Shown: piece by piece, positions 1 to 7,629 of the stretch
How positions within the stretch are numbered: position 1 is the stretch's first letter
Layout of the letters: the number at the start of each line of letters is the position of its first letter
Source: Peribacillus muralis
GTDB lineage: Bacteria; Bacillota; Bacilli; Bacillales; DSM-1321
Direction of reading: 5' to 3'
DNA: 64,000 nt
Assembly: GCF_001439925.1 (NCBI RefSeq)
Contig: NZ_LMBV01000012.1
Location: 1-64,000, forward strand
Translations under genes and position numbers: made by a program
Notes under the pieces: model-generated
Told to the model about the DNA's origin: nothing
What the model saw: only the letters and a program-made list of their open reading frames with translations
The model's database searches: none

Positions 1-59
1 ATTTGAAGCTTGCGTTTTATTTAATATGGTCTTTTTCCTGCTTATTAGTGTTTAATTTT

Positions 60-110
60 CATGGTAGTTGCATAAGGAAAAGGATTGCCACAACAACAAC
101 CCTTTTTTAA
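60..110. repeat. partial copy of dispersed cassette-boundary repeat with terminator hairpin
   Basis: On the minus strand this lies just past the VOC gene. It has a stem GGGTTG/CAATCC followed by a T-rich run, then a truncated form of the conserved repeat end (GTAGTTGCATAAG on the plus strand). It has the same hairpin-then-repeat order as the fuller copies at 743-830, 1647-1730, 3323-3398 and 4144-4232, so it is probably a decayed copy cut by the window edge or by divergence. Confidence 0.4.
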
Positions 111-136
111 AAATTCGCTACTGAAGCAGAACTGAA

Positions 137-604
137 TTAGCTGTGAGTAGCATTTCGTTTATACCAATCCTCTAATGAGATCTCTCCAAAGGATTGCTCA
201 AAGTCCAATCTTAAAGGAGCAATCAATTCAAGAGAATTTCCGTCTGGATCATTAAAATAAATAGCTGCGTGAGCTTGTGGGTTGTTATCAAGAACTAAAG
301 GTTGTTGTTCCTCAGTTAAATCAAAGGCTGTACGAATTTTGATTCCTTTATTATTTAACCAAGCTTTTGCTGATGTCATGTCCTCTATATCTATTTGTAA
401 AGCTACATGTCGTATAGAAGGATGGTACGGAATTTCTACTTGGTTTGCTTCCCATAGACCAAGCCAACTTTTACCTTTCTCAAGCCAGAAGAAAGCTACT
501 CTCTCACTTTGATAGGCAATTTCTAAATCTAACTTTTTATAAAATTTTATTGAGTTTTCAAGATTACTAACAGGTAAATGTGCCTCGTAAAGACCTTTTA
601 TCAT
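137..604 (-). CDS. VOC (glyoxalase/bleomycin-resistance/dioxygenase fold) protein
   Basis: This is a small protein of about 155 residues with the two beta-alpha-beta-beta-beta modules of the vicinal oxygen chelate superfamily. Candidate metal ligands are a His in the first strand (YEAHLPVSN), a His in the second half (SIRHVALQID) and the late Glu in GNSLELIAPLR, preceded by the family's FNDPDG turn. Such proteins may be lyases, thiol transferases, dioxygenases or drug binders, and substrate cannot be told from sequence. I start it at the ATG at 604, because GAGGTGGG sits about 8 bases upstream. A GTG 12 bases earlier would overlap that ribosome site. It is transcribed alone and bounded by repeats on both sides. 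Confidence 0.8.
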   Translation of the reverse strand: MIKGLYEAHLPVSNLENSIKFYKKLDLEIAYQSERVAFFWLEKGKSWLGLWEANQVEIPYHPSIRHVALQIDIEDMTSAKAWLNNKGIKIRTAFDLTEEQQPLVLDNNPQAHAAIYFNDPDGNSLELIAPLRLDFEQSFGEISLEDWYKRNATHS

Positions 605-742
605 TTCTCGTCCCACCTCGTTATGATATCTATAAATTACTAATTTTTACTTTATCATACTAAATTTGTTTAACGTAGAAATTAGCTCGAATCAAGCTAC
701 ATTTATATTCGTATTTTTTGGGATTAAATCAGGATTTTGTTG

Positions 743-830
743 AACTAATCTGCCCCTTTAGTTCATTAAGCAAAAAGGCCACCAAATGGCAGCCACAGTT
801 CACAACTAACGCACCCGTTAGTTCATTAAG
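743..830. repeat. dispersed cassette-boundary repeat, copy A
   Basis: There are two direct repeats of about 27 bases, 743-770 and 804-830, both ending GTTCATTAAG and containing CTAA(C/T)-GC-CCC/ACCC-TTAG. Between them a GC-rich stem (GGCCACC...GGCAGCC) is followed on the minus strand by a T run, so it can act as a terminator for transcription moving left. It lies between the VOC and methyltransferase genes. A second hairpin at 850-871 (perfect 10-base stem ending TGATGGCATT) follows nearer the methyltransferase stop codon. Confidence 0.75.
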
Positions 831-909
831 GATATTTTTTTACATTCCAAATGCCATCATTTGATGGCATTTTTCAGGAACTAACACAGTTATTAGAATG
901 ATAATTTTT

Positions 910-1560
910 TTAAGACTTTTGTGACATTATTTCTAATGTGCTATGAAAATGAGGTTGACCGTGCGAAATGTCCATAGAGTAAGACTGAGACAAGCTTATC
1001 GTTTTATAATCCGCAAAAAAGCCTTCTAATTCACTTTTTGTAAAATAATGAAGAAACATATTTAAACGTTCATTATAAAACGTATGCTCTGCTAACTGTT
1101 CATACTTCTCTGGAGCTTTCTTTCTACTTGGTTCTTTATCATCAAAGGCATTAATATATACCAACCCATTTTTAAGTAATCCATCTTTCGCCTTTTCGAT
1201 AATAATTTTAATATCGTTATCAGGAAAAAAATTGAGTACATTAGAAAGTATGATTAAAGAATATTTATTTGGTTCAATCTCAAAAGAAGTAATATCTTGA
1301 ACTTTAGCGTTAACATTCAAATTGTGCTCTTTCGAAAGTTCCAAACATCGTTCTACTGCTGTTTCCGAAATATCAATACCCTCAACAGCAAATCCCTGTT
1401 TAGCAAAAAAAAGGGCATTTCTTCCTTCTCCAATACCTATGTCTAAAACCTCTCCGTTTTCAGGAAGCATTTCAACATATTGAGATAAGATACTATTAGG
1501 ATTGAATCCCCATAAACTATCAACATTTTTATATTCTTTCTCCCATATATTTTGTTTCAT
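910..1560 (-). CDS. class I SAM-dependent methyltransferase
   Basis: This is a Rossmann-fold methyltransferase of about 216 residues. Motif I is VLDIGIGEGRNALFFA, the acidic loop at the end of strand 2 is VEGIDISE, and a later VQDITSFE/LIILSNVLNFF supplies motifs II and III. It resembles TehB/UbiE-like small-molecule methyltransferases, but the acceptor is unknown. GGGGGAGG lies upstream; both the ATG at 1560 and a GTG at 1569 are usable, and the GTG has the more normal spacing. It is a single-gene unit between repeat copies A and B, typical of an exchangeable accessory gene. Confidence 0.8.
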   Translation of the reverse strand: MKQNIWEKEYKNVDSLWGFNPNSILSQYVEMLPENGEVLDIGIGEGRNALFFAKQGFAVEGIDISETAVERCLELSKEHNLNVNAKVQDITSFEIEPNKYSLIILSNVLNFFPDNDIKIIIEKAKDGLLKNGLVYINAFDDKEPSRKKAPEKYEQLAEHTFYNERLNMFLHYFTKSELEGFFADYKTISLSQSYSMDISHGQPHFHSTLEIMSQKS

Positions 1561-1646
1561 TTTTGTCACCCTGCATTTAACCTCCCCCAGTAATTCCAAA
1601 AATAACGTTATCTATATTTTACCACAAATACCATAATACTACTTTC

Positions 1647-1730
1647 GGCTAACCAGCCCCGTTAGTTGCATAAGAAGCTGCCTTAAAGACAGCTCCGAGC
1701 TTCAGCTAAAGCACCCATTAGTTCATTAAG
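1647..1730. repeat. dispersed cassette-boundary repeat, copy B
   Basis: The direct repeats are 1647-1674 (ends GTTAGTTGCATAAG) and 1704-1730 (ends TTAGTTCATTAAG). The interior hairpin AGCTGCC...AGACAGCT, read leftward, forms a terminator-like stem. It separates the methyltransferase and MFS genes and has the same orientation as all other copies. Confidence 0.7.
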
Positions 1731-1779
1731 ACTAATTGCACAGTTTGTGTCATAACGAAACAAAAGACATTCTACATTA

Positions 1780-1807
1780 AATAAGCCAACGGAACCGTTG
1801 GCTTATT
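1780..1807 (-). terminator. terminator of MFS gene
   Basis: A perfect 13-base stem (AATAAGCCAACGG and its complement) with a 2-base loop lies 12 bases past the MFS stop codon. The T tract on the minus strand is weak, so termination strength is uncertain. Confidence 0.65.
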
Positions 1808-1818
1808 GTCTAAAAAAT

Positions 1819-3072
1819 TTACAATTGATTTTCAAAGTTTTTGCTAGATCCATCTATAGATATTGTTAAATACTTTCTAGAGGTAATAAGATTAATAAAT
1901 GAAAAACATAAGGAAATCGAGGCAACAATAAATACAACTACAATGCTGTATCGCTGGCCCAGTATCCCCATCATAAGAGTTGATATCCCGAATGTTGCCA
2001 TTATTAAAGAACTCTGAACTGCATAAACCTTAGCCAAAAGCTTTTCCCTAACTAAACTTTGAATGATTGTATGAATAGAAATCATCCTCAGTTCTTCGAA
2101 TAAACCATATAAACCAATAAGCAAAAGAGAAAGTATGGGATTTACATTAACTCCAAATAAAAGAGTCATTAGAAAGACCATAAAGCCTCCAAGCAATAGC
2201 ACATTCTGAATATTTTTGTTAATGAATTCAGATTGTCTATATGCAAGTATTCCTGCTAGAAATAAGCCTAATAATAAAGAGGTGTTTATATAACCCCACC
2301 ACTCAGTTCCTACACTTAGCCTTTTGTCTATAAAAGGGTATAGAATGGATGATACCCAAACTGGACTAGCTATAGAACCCAAAAATAGGGTTAAATGAAG
2401 GACACGCAGCCTCTTATCTTCTGCAATTAATCTCCAACCTTCAAACATTGAAGTCATTTTACTTTCTTTTACTGATAGTTCTTCGAGTTCTTCAGATTGT
2501 TTCTTTTCTTTGACTTTAACGAATGCCAGCAAGAATGTTGATAATACATACAAACTAAACGTCAACATTAATAGCCCATTAGAATGCAAAAATGCTGCTA
2601 ATATACCACCTGCAGCCCATCCACCCATCTGAATGAATTGATGTATAGAAGACATAAGGCTATTTGCTTTTAATAAGTTTTCTTCCGAAACAAGTTGAGG
2701 TATTAATGCACTACTTGCTGGATTAGCGAAACTATCTAAAAAAGTGATAAAGAAAATAATTATATAAACCGTTTCAATCGAATCTTTAGATAATAATAAT
2801 GATACGTACAGGGTTAGCACAAGTAAGATACAAGTTTTAACTAATTGAGAATTAAATAAAATCTTTTTTAACTTGTATCGATCTATGAGTAGTGGTGCTA
2901 ATAATCCTCCTAAAAACCCTCCAAGCATATTTATTACAGGAACCAACGAAACATAAAATAAAGAATTTGTTGCATTGTAAACGCTTGTTATAATCGCAAC
3001 AATATAAAAAACATCCCCAGCGTTTGCTAAAGATTGTCCTGCCATCAATACATTAAATGATTTATTCTTCAA
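1819..3072 (-). CDS. MFS transporter, EntS/macrolide-efflux-like
   Basis: This is a hydrophobic protein of about 417 residues with roughly twelve membrane segments and a charged central loop (KVKEKKQSEELEELSVKESK), as in MFS drug or siderophore exporters. The N-terminal FNVLMAGQSLANAGDVFY and the loop GGLLAPLLIDRYKLKK fit the MFS_3 subgroup. The likely start is a TTG at 3072: GAGGGG lies 9 bases upstream, whereas an in-frame TTG at 3081 directly abuts the ribosome site. It sits alone between repeat copies B and C. The exported substrate is unknown. The 320 bases upstream to the next gene contain an AT-rich promoter region but no clear hexamers. Confidence 0.8.
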   Translation of the reverse strand: MKNKSFNVLMAGQSLANAGDVFYIVAIITSVYNATNSLFYVSLVPVINMLGGFLGGLLAPLLIDRYKLKKILFNSQLVKTCILLVLTLYVSLLLSKDSIETVYIIIFFITFLDSFANPASSALIPQLVSEENLLKANSLMSSIHQFIQMGGWAAGGILAAFLHSNGLLMLTFSLYVLSTFLLAFVKVKEKKQSEELEELSVKESKMTSMFEGWRLIAEDKRLRVLHLTLFLGSIASPVWVSSILYPFIDKRLSVGTEWWGYINTSLLLGLFLAGILAYRQSEFINKNIQNVLLLGGFMVFLMTLLFGVNVNPILSLLLIGLYGLFEELRMISIHTIIQSLVREKLLAKVYAVQSSLIMATFGISTLMMGILGQRYSIVVVFIVASISLCFSFINLITSRKYLTISIDGSSKNFENQL

Positions 3073-3322
3073 TGCAAACAACCCCTCTTATTTAATTTTT
3101 CTAAGAGAAAAATATTTGTTTACATTGGTTTCACTCCTTTGAGATCTTTTTAGATATATTTCACTCAACTTTGTATTCATTGTGATATCGAATAATAAAA
3201 AATCTAATTAGGAAGAGAGGGTGTTTGTTTATTTATAATGGTAATATTTGTATTAATAATAATAGCACAGAAAAATTCTGTTTAGAAGATATAATAAAAT
3301 TACTCAGATTAGGTTCCTTATG

Positions 3323-3398
3323 GAACTAACCTGCCCCTTTAGCTCTATAAGAAAAAAGCGACACTTCGTTATTGAAGTATCGCACCTATTAGTTTAAG
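3323..3398. repeat. dispersed cassette-boundary repeat, copy C
   Basis: The first direct repeat is 3323-3351 and a truncated second repeat is 3381-3398. Between them, reading leftward, the stem GCGATACTTC/GAAGTGTCGC (one mismatch) is followed by TTTTTTCTT, a convincing intrinsic terminator. The repeat end overlaps the stop codon of the HAD gene. Confidence 0.75.
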
Positions 3399-4077
3399 AA
3401 GATTTAATATTGGATTGTGTTAATTTTTCAATGATTAAAGGTAATTCCGCCAAATCATCTATTATAAAATCTGCTTCGACATTGTTCCATTGAAAATCTC
3501 TTTTCCAAACTCCCTTCATCCCTACATTTTGAGCAGCGTTCACATCATTTTTTGGATGATCGCCAACAAATATACTTTCATTAGGTGAAACATTCAGTTG
3601 CTCCAAGGCTCTCTCAAATATTTGAGGGTCAGGTTTTTTAATTCCTTCCCATTCAGATACTAAAATCGTTTCGAAATACTTTTTAATACCTAAAGCCCTT
3701 ATATTATCTATCTGAAACTGTCCTTTTCCATTTGTAATCATTCCTAGAACAAGATTGTTACTTCGTAATTTTTCTAACATGCTAATAAGATTTGGAAATG
3801 GGACGCAACTATTCTTAAATTGGCTTATATAATCTTGAAGTAAATCTTCCCAGGTTATCCCTGTAATATCAAATTCACCAGCCAATTGTTGATATACTTT
3901 ATCTTTCCAAACATAACCTCGACAATCTAACTCTATGAACCTTGATGTGTATTTCTCTTTTGGTATATGTCCTATCCATTTATTTAATCTTTCATATTGT
4001 CCGTCAATAAATTTTTGTAGTGAAGCATCTCTATTTAATAAAGTCCCATCTAAATCAAAAATCACTGCATTAATCAC
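3394..4077 (-). CDS. HAD-superfamily hydrolase (phosphatase-like)
   Basis: Motif I is VIFDLDGTLLNRD with both catalytic Asp residues, motif II is GMITNGKGQ, the motif III Lys is in GIKKPDP, and motif IV is FVGDHPKNDV. A helical cap lies between motifs I and II, as in the subfamily I phosphoglycolate-phosphatase and beta-phosphoglucomutase group. The length of about 227 residues is normal. The GTG at 4077 has AGGGG just upstream and places VINAVIFDLDG at the N-terminus as in relatives; longer in-frame starts lack support. The substrate is unknown. It is a single-gene unit between repeat copies C and D. Confidence 0.8.
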   Translation of the reverse strand: MINAVIFDLDGTLLNRDASLQKFIDGQYERLNKWIGHIPKEKYTSRFIELDCRGYVWKDKVYQQLAGEFDITGITWEDLLQDYISQFKNSCVPFPNLISMLEKLRSNNLVLGMITNGKGQFQIDNIRALGIKKYFETILVSEWEGIKKPDPQIFERALEQLNVSPNESIFVGDHPKNDVNAAQNVGMKGVWKRDFQWNNVEADFIIDDLAELPLIIEKLTQSNIKSS

Positions 4078-4143
4078 TTTTCCCCTACTCCCTAACAATC
4101 ACATAATTATCTATTTCGTTATACTTACTCCAAATTCCTTGTT

Positions 4144-4290
4144 AAACTAACCTGCCCCTTTAGTTCCATAAGAAAAGAGCTGACTAAAAGACAGCTCCGA
4201 TCTGCAGCTAACGCACCCGTTAGTTCATTAAGAAAATTGATTCTTATTAAAGAATCGCGCCCGTTTGTTGAATAACAATCAACTAATCTT
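4144..4290. repeat. dispersed cassette-boundary repeat, copy D with a third degenerate unit
   Basis: The direct repeats are 4144-4172 and 4206-4232, around a perfect 6-base stem GAGCTG/CAGCTC. On the minus strand the stem is followed by TTTTCTT. A third, degenerate unit (CGCCCGTTTGTTGAATAA, about 4258-4275) follows after a short hairpin. It lies between the HAD and TetR genes. Confidence 0.7.
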
Positions 4291-4423
4291 TTAAATCATA
4301 TTCATAAATTGGGTTTATACATTTTAAGATATTGACAATTGCATTATTATATATTCATTATCGGTACGTACTCGTACTATTGCGGCCTATTCAATACAAT
4401 TGAATTGACAAACTAAATCGGGG

Positions 4424-4990
4424 CTACCGAGGTACAGAATTCAATATCGTACAACAGATTGTAGCCATCTCTTTTTCCGTTTGCTGCATATCGTTCCTTA
4501 TCCATTCAGTCAAAATAGCGTAAACAGCGCCACCCCAAAAAAATTGCCCATACTGATTTACTAAATCATTTTCAGGAACTTCTTCCTGCAACTTTTTGTT
4601 TATCTGAAAAAGGAGTGTTTCCCCCATATTTGCATTTAAGAGAATTTGAAACGTTTCAGAGAAGGGCTTTGAGGCATAAAACATCTCCAGCCAGAACTTA
4701 TATAGATCATTATAAGGGTCGTACTTGGACATCGAAGTAGTAACATTATTCACAACTTCCTTAACCAGACTATGCAAGATATCTTCTTTGGAGGAATAGT
4801 TTCGATAATAGGCTGTACGCGATACTCCCGCACGCTTCACAATATCCGTTATTGTAATTTCTGTGTATGTTTTTTCTTTCATAAGGAGTACTAGGGCAGA
4901 TTCAATACATTCCTTTGTAATACGATTGGATTCAAGGTTTGATAACCTGAGTACTTCCATACGTTGCAACTCAGTTTTTTTTTCGGACAT
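4424..4990 (-). CDS. TetR/AcrR family transcriptional regulator
   Basis: The protein has 188 residues. Residues of about 18-70 form the TetR DNA-binding helix-turn-helix (ITITDIVKRAGVSRTAYYRN followed by YSSKEDIL). The C-terminal ligand domain is helical and of unknown specificity. GAGGTT precedes the ATG. It is divergent from the polysaccharide deacetylase gene, and the shared intergenic region contains a 44-base near-perfect palindrome (5055-5098) that is the obvious candidate operator. The simplest inference is autorepression plus control of the deacetylase. Confidence 0.85.
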   Translation of the reverse strand: MSEKKTELQRMEVLRLSNLESNRITKECIESALVLLMKEKTYTEITITDIVKRAGVSRTAYYRNYSSKEDILHSLVKEVVNNVTTSMSKYDPYNDLYKFWLEMFYASKPFSETFQILLNANMGETLLFQINKKLQEEVPENDLVNQYGQFFWGGAVYAILTEWIRNDMQQTEKEMATICCTILNSVPR

Positions 4991-5054
4991 TACATTAACC
5001 TCATTTCTGTTTAGTCCTACTCATCATTTATTGACTGTTTTTTTAAGTAGGTGA

Positions 5055-5098
5055 TATAGTTGTAATGTTGTTACAAACGTAACATCATTACAACTATA
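5055..5098. promoter_or_regulatory. long palindrome, candidate TetR operator
   Basis: Two 20-base arms (5055-5074 and 5079-5098) match as inverted repeats at 19 of 20 positions around the 4-base spacer AAAC. Nested inside are repeated TGTAATG/CATTACA and GTTAC/GTAAC blocks. It sits midway between the divergent tetR and deacetylase genes. Promoter hexamers cannot be assigned confidently because the palindrome reads similarly both ways. Confidence 0.7.
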
Positions 5099-5151
5099 GA
5101 ATTAAGAAAAATACTTGTCAAGAACTAATACTATCATCGTGAGGGGAACAA

Positions 5152-5208
5152 TTGATTAGCAAAATTAAGGATAAAAAACAACATCATAATAGAGCAGGTG
5201 CAATGTGA
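5152..5208 (+). CDS. possible 18-residue leader peptide upstream of deacetylase
   Basis: GAGGGG is followed 7 bases later by TTG and 18 codons ending in ATGTGA. The GTG start of the deacetylase lies inside this ATGTGA, so the arrangement could give translational coupling. The peptide is basic (ISKIKDKKQHHNRAG). No homologue is recognised and this may be chance. Confidence 0.25.
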   Translation: MISKIKDKKQHHNRAGAM

Positions 5209-6200
5209 AAAAATTAAAAACAATTGGATTTTATACATCAATATTAATTGTTTTCGGTTTGATTATTGGAGTAGCAAGTTTATTAGATAATCGCTTGTAT
5301 TCTTATATAATTATTATTTTAGCCGTTGGAAGTTTGATTTATATTAGACAAAAACTTCACTTTAAACTCATTAAATCGACTGGATTTTGGCTACTTACCA
5401 TTCTCATCTCTGTCCTATCTTTAGTATATGGAAGACCAGATTTATCCACTTCTTTTTATGTTGATATAACTGATGAAGTAATAAAATTTGTAGCTACCAC
5501 TAATCAAACGGATACTAAGGAAACTAACAAAATAGAGATACCGGTTTTCGTATATCACATGGTAAAGCCCAATCCAGACCCACAGGATCCTTATCAGTAC
5601 AGCCTAGAACAATTTGAAAAGGAAATGACTTACCTCTACGAAAATGGATATGAAACATTAACGCTTGATAAATATTTCGATATTCTTGAGGGGAAAACGG
5701 CTTCTCCCGAGAAGTCGATATTACTTACATTTGATGATAGTACTGAAGATTTTTATGATTGTGTATTTCCTGTTTTACAAAAATATCGTATGCATGCAAC
5801 AGTATTTGCTGTTTCAAGTTGGATTGATGACACGTCACATTTAACATCAGATGAGATATTAACAATCATGGAAAACGAAATTGATGTCCAAAACCATACA
5901 GTCACTCACCAAAATTTAAAAAAATTAAATCGAGAACAACAATATGAGGAAATTAATAATGCTTCAATTCAACTGGAAAAGTTGACGGGTGAGACTACAA
6001 ATGTTTTGGCTACACCATTTGGAAGCAATAATGAAGAGACCATTTCTATTGTTGAAGAATTAGGATTTAGGGGAGCCTTTAGTGGAATCTATAGCGGTAT
6101 TAGTACTGAGCATAGTCATAGATACCAATTGCCTCGTATAGCGAGAATTCAGAACCAGAGTTTTGATGACTTTATCAGGCTATTGGAATTCGGGTATTAA
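5205..6200 (+). CDS. membrane-anchored polysaccharide deacetylase
   Basis: The protein has 331 residues. Three hydrophobic segments occupy about residues 8-85, followed by an extracellular NodB-type domain from about residue 115. Motif 1 is LLTFDDSTEDF (the usual TFDDG with S for G) and motif 2 is NHTVTHQNL with the two metal-binding His. A later ATPFGSNNEE corresponds to motif 3, where the usual Arg is replaced. The family removes acetyl groups from peptidoglycan, chitin-like or poly-N-acetylglucosamine polymers. The start is GTG with AGCAGG upstream; an ATG two bases earlier runs straight into a stop. Control by the adjacent TetR protein is inferred. Confidence 0.8.
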   Translation: MKKLKTIGFYTSILIVFGLIIGVASLLDNRLYSYIIIILAVGSLIYIRQKLHFKLIKSTGFWLLTILISVLSLVYGRPDLSTSFYVDITDEVIKFVATTNQTDTKETNKIEIPVFVYHMVKPNPDPQDPYQYSLEQFEKEMTYLYENGYETLTLDKYFDILEGKTASPEKSILLTFDDSTEDFYDCVFPVLQKYRMHATVFAVSSWIDDTSHLTSDEILTIMENEIDVQNHTVTHQNLKKLNREQQYEEINNASIQLEKLTGETTNVLATPFGSNNEETISIVEELGFRGAFSGIYSGISTEHSHRYQLPRIARIQNQSFDDFIRLLEFGY

Positions 6201-6245
6201 GTTTGATTTTATTAAGATTAGCAGTTACCAAAAATATTACCAAAT

Positions 6246-6487
6246 ACCTTTACGTTTAAGTATTTCTTCACAATCTCATACCAACATTAACATAAATATC
6301 CAGTTTTGTTTGGAAGTCTATTCAAGAATCTGGCCCGATTGTTGAAAAAAAGCTAATGACGATTGTTCAACTAAACTGCCCCTATAGTTTAAGTATATTT
6401 CTTCACAATCTTATAACGATATTAACATAAATATCCATTTTTTGTTCAGGAGTCTTATTCCATTAAATGACCCGTTAGCTTAATAAG
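6246..6487. repeat. diverged 95-bp tandem duplication plus degenerate cassette-boundary repeat, copy E
   Basis: The block 6254-6344 and the block 6387-6482 share long matches, including CTTCACAATCT and ATTAACATAAATATCCA, in the same order, so they are a diverged duplication. The conserved cassette repeat is present as 6369-6393 (CTAAACTGCCCCTATAG) and 6465-6487 (GACCCGTTAGCTTAATAAG). It lies just past the deacetylase stop codon, in the same chromosomal orientation as copies A-D. Confidence 0.6.
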
Positions 6488-6582
6488 AAAAAATCCTACA
6501 TTATCTAAAATCCACATATAAACGGTTGAACTTTGTTTATAAACGGTATACTGTATTTTCTTTCATTTTATCGTTTCTTCTT

Positions 6583-6608
6583 GAACTAACCATTGCGTAG
6601 TTCGATTG
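6583..6608. repeat. last degenerate half-repeat of the array
   Basis: GAACTAAC-CATTGCG-TAGTTCGATTG resembles the second direct repeat of copies A and D. No further copy is seen to the right, so it marks the right limit of the repeat-bounded accessory block. Confidence 0.4.
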
Positions 6609-6636
6609 GATCCCAAAATCTTTTTGAATAGCAAGA

Positions 6637-6683
6637 TTGAAAACAGGTTAAAAATATAATACAATAAACAGAACGCACGTTCG
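6637..6683 (+). promoter_or_regulatory. sigma-A promoter with LexA (DinR) SOS box before yolD
   Basis: The -35 is TTGAAA (6637-6642), the spacer is 17 bases and the -10 is TACAAT (6660-6665). The sequence GAAC-GCAC-GTTCG at 6671-6683 matches the Gram-positive SOS box CGAACNNNNGTTCG at all but the first base, and overlaps the expected transcription start. This predicts DNA-damage induction. Confidence 0.8.
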
Positions 6684-6728
6684 TGATATTTAGTAAAAGA
6701 TTTTTTGTGGAGAAAAGAGGGGAACAAA

Positions 6729-7055
6729 ATGATTCGCGATAGAGGTAATAAAAAGTGGGTTTCACTAATGTTACCTGAACATGTAAAAATGTTGAGGGAA
6801 TATGACGCAAGTTGTAATAAGATTCAAAAACCGTCTCTTGATGAACAGAAATATGAACAGTTTAATGAAATTATATCTGAGGCAATGGAAATGAATAATA
6901 CCTTGGAATTTGCTTATTATCATCAAGGAGAAATCAGACAATACATTGGCAATATTCACTATTTCGATTTATTAAAAAAAGAGTTAAGAATTATTGATCA
7001 ACGAGCTGAAAAACATTTTTTGAAATTTGAAAATATCATAGATATCAGACTGTAA
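6729..7055 (+). CDS. YolD-like protein, SOS-controlled
   Basis: The protein has 108 residues with the YolD family signature near the N-terminus (RDRGNKKWVSLMLPEHVKML). AGAGGGG lies 7 bases upstream of the ATG. YolD-type genes usually follow UvrX/YqjW Y-family polymerases and are thought to be UmuD-like partners. No polymerase gene is adjacent here, so this is an orphan copy. A strong LexA box in its promoter supports an SOS role. It is AT-richer than the second copy that follows. Confidence 0.85.
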   Translation: MIRDRGNKKWVSLMLPEHVKMLREYDASCNKIQKPSLDEQKYEQFNEIISEAMEMNNTLEFAYYHQGEIRQYIGNIHYFDLLKKELRIIDQRAEKHFLKFENIIDIRL

Positions 7056-7137
7056 TGAATAATATTCAAAAGCAAGTAAGAGTAGGATTAAATGAAAAAA
7101 GACTAACTATATAGACATATCTTTAAAGAATAAATGG

Positions 7138-7494
7138 TTGAAATTAAAAAGATTTGTTGAAAAAAGTCTTGATAAGCTCGTTAAATGGACATCGATGATG
7201 CTGCCGGAGCATGTGAAAATGCTGCGGGATTGGGTTGTGGAGGATACGTATGAAACGAAGCGCACCCTTGATGAGCAGCAACTGGAAGAAATGAATGTTG
7301 TAATGGGGGAGGCGATGGAGGAGAGAAAGGATGTTACGATTACTCATTATGAAGGAAACCGGTATCAGCTGCTAATTGGCAGGATTCATTATTATAATGA
7401 ACTCACCCAAAAGCTCCATATCGTCGATCATTTTCAGCAGGCTCATTATATTAAGCTTTCTGATATAGCGGATGTGAGGACAATGGAAGGCTGA
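7138..7494 (+). CDS. second YolD-like protein, N-terminus atypical
   Basis: The core (VKWTSMMLPEHVKMLRDWV onward) is a clear YolD paralogue of the preceding gene, ending at a normal position. Its first 14 residues (KLKRFVEKSLDKL) do not match the family's conserved RDRG start. The only in-frame start is a TTG at 7138 without a recognisable ribosome site. Codon use is GC-richer than the first copy. It may be a core gene whose 5' end and promoter were replaced when the accessory block was inserted, or it may be read through from the first yolD. Confidence 0.6.
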   Translation: MKLKRFVEKSLDKLVKWTSMMLPEHVKMLRDWVVEDTYETKRTLDEQQLEEMNVVMGEAMEERKDVTITHYEGNRYQLLIGRIHYYNELTQKLHIVDHFQQAHYIKLSDIADVRTMEG

Positions 7495-7629
7495 TGCACA
7501 AGGCAAGGGGCGTCCCTTAAGAGGCTGGCACCGAATAAAGGAGATGTCTTGAAGCAGGCAGATTCGTTAACACCAGCATTTTTATCGTTTATAATGAGGA
7601 CAGGCAAAGACATCGGGAGGCATGTAATC

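Noticed and set aside
60-6608. Classical integron with attC sites
   Set aside because: The repeats are direct repeats around a hairpin rather than a single imperfect palindrome with GTTRRRY/RYYYAAC ends, and no integron integrase is present. The only tyrosine recombinase here is XerD at 16161, a core gene. I keep only the neutral term cassette-like.
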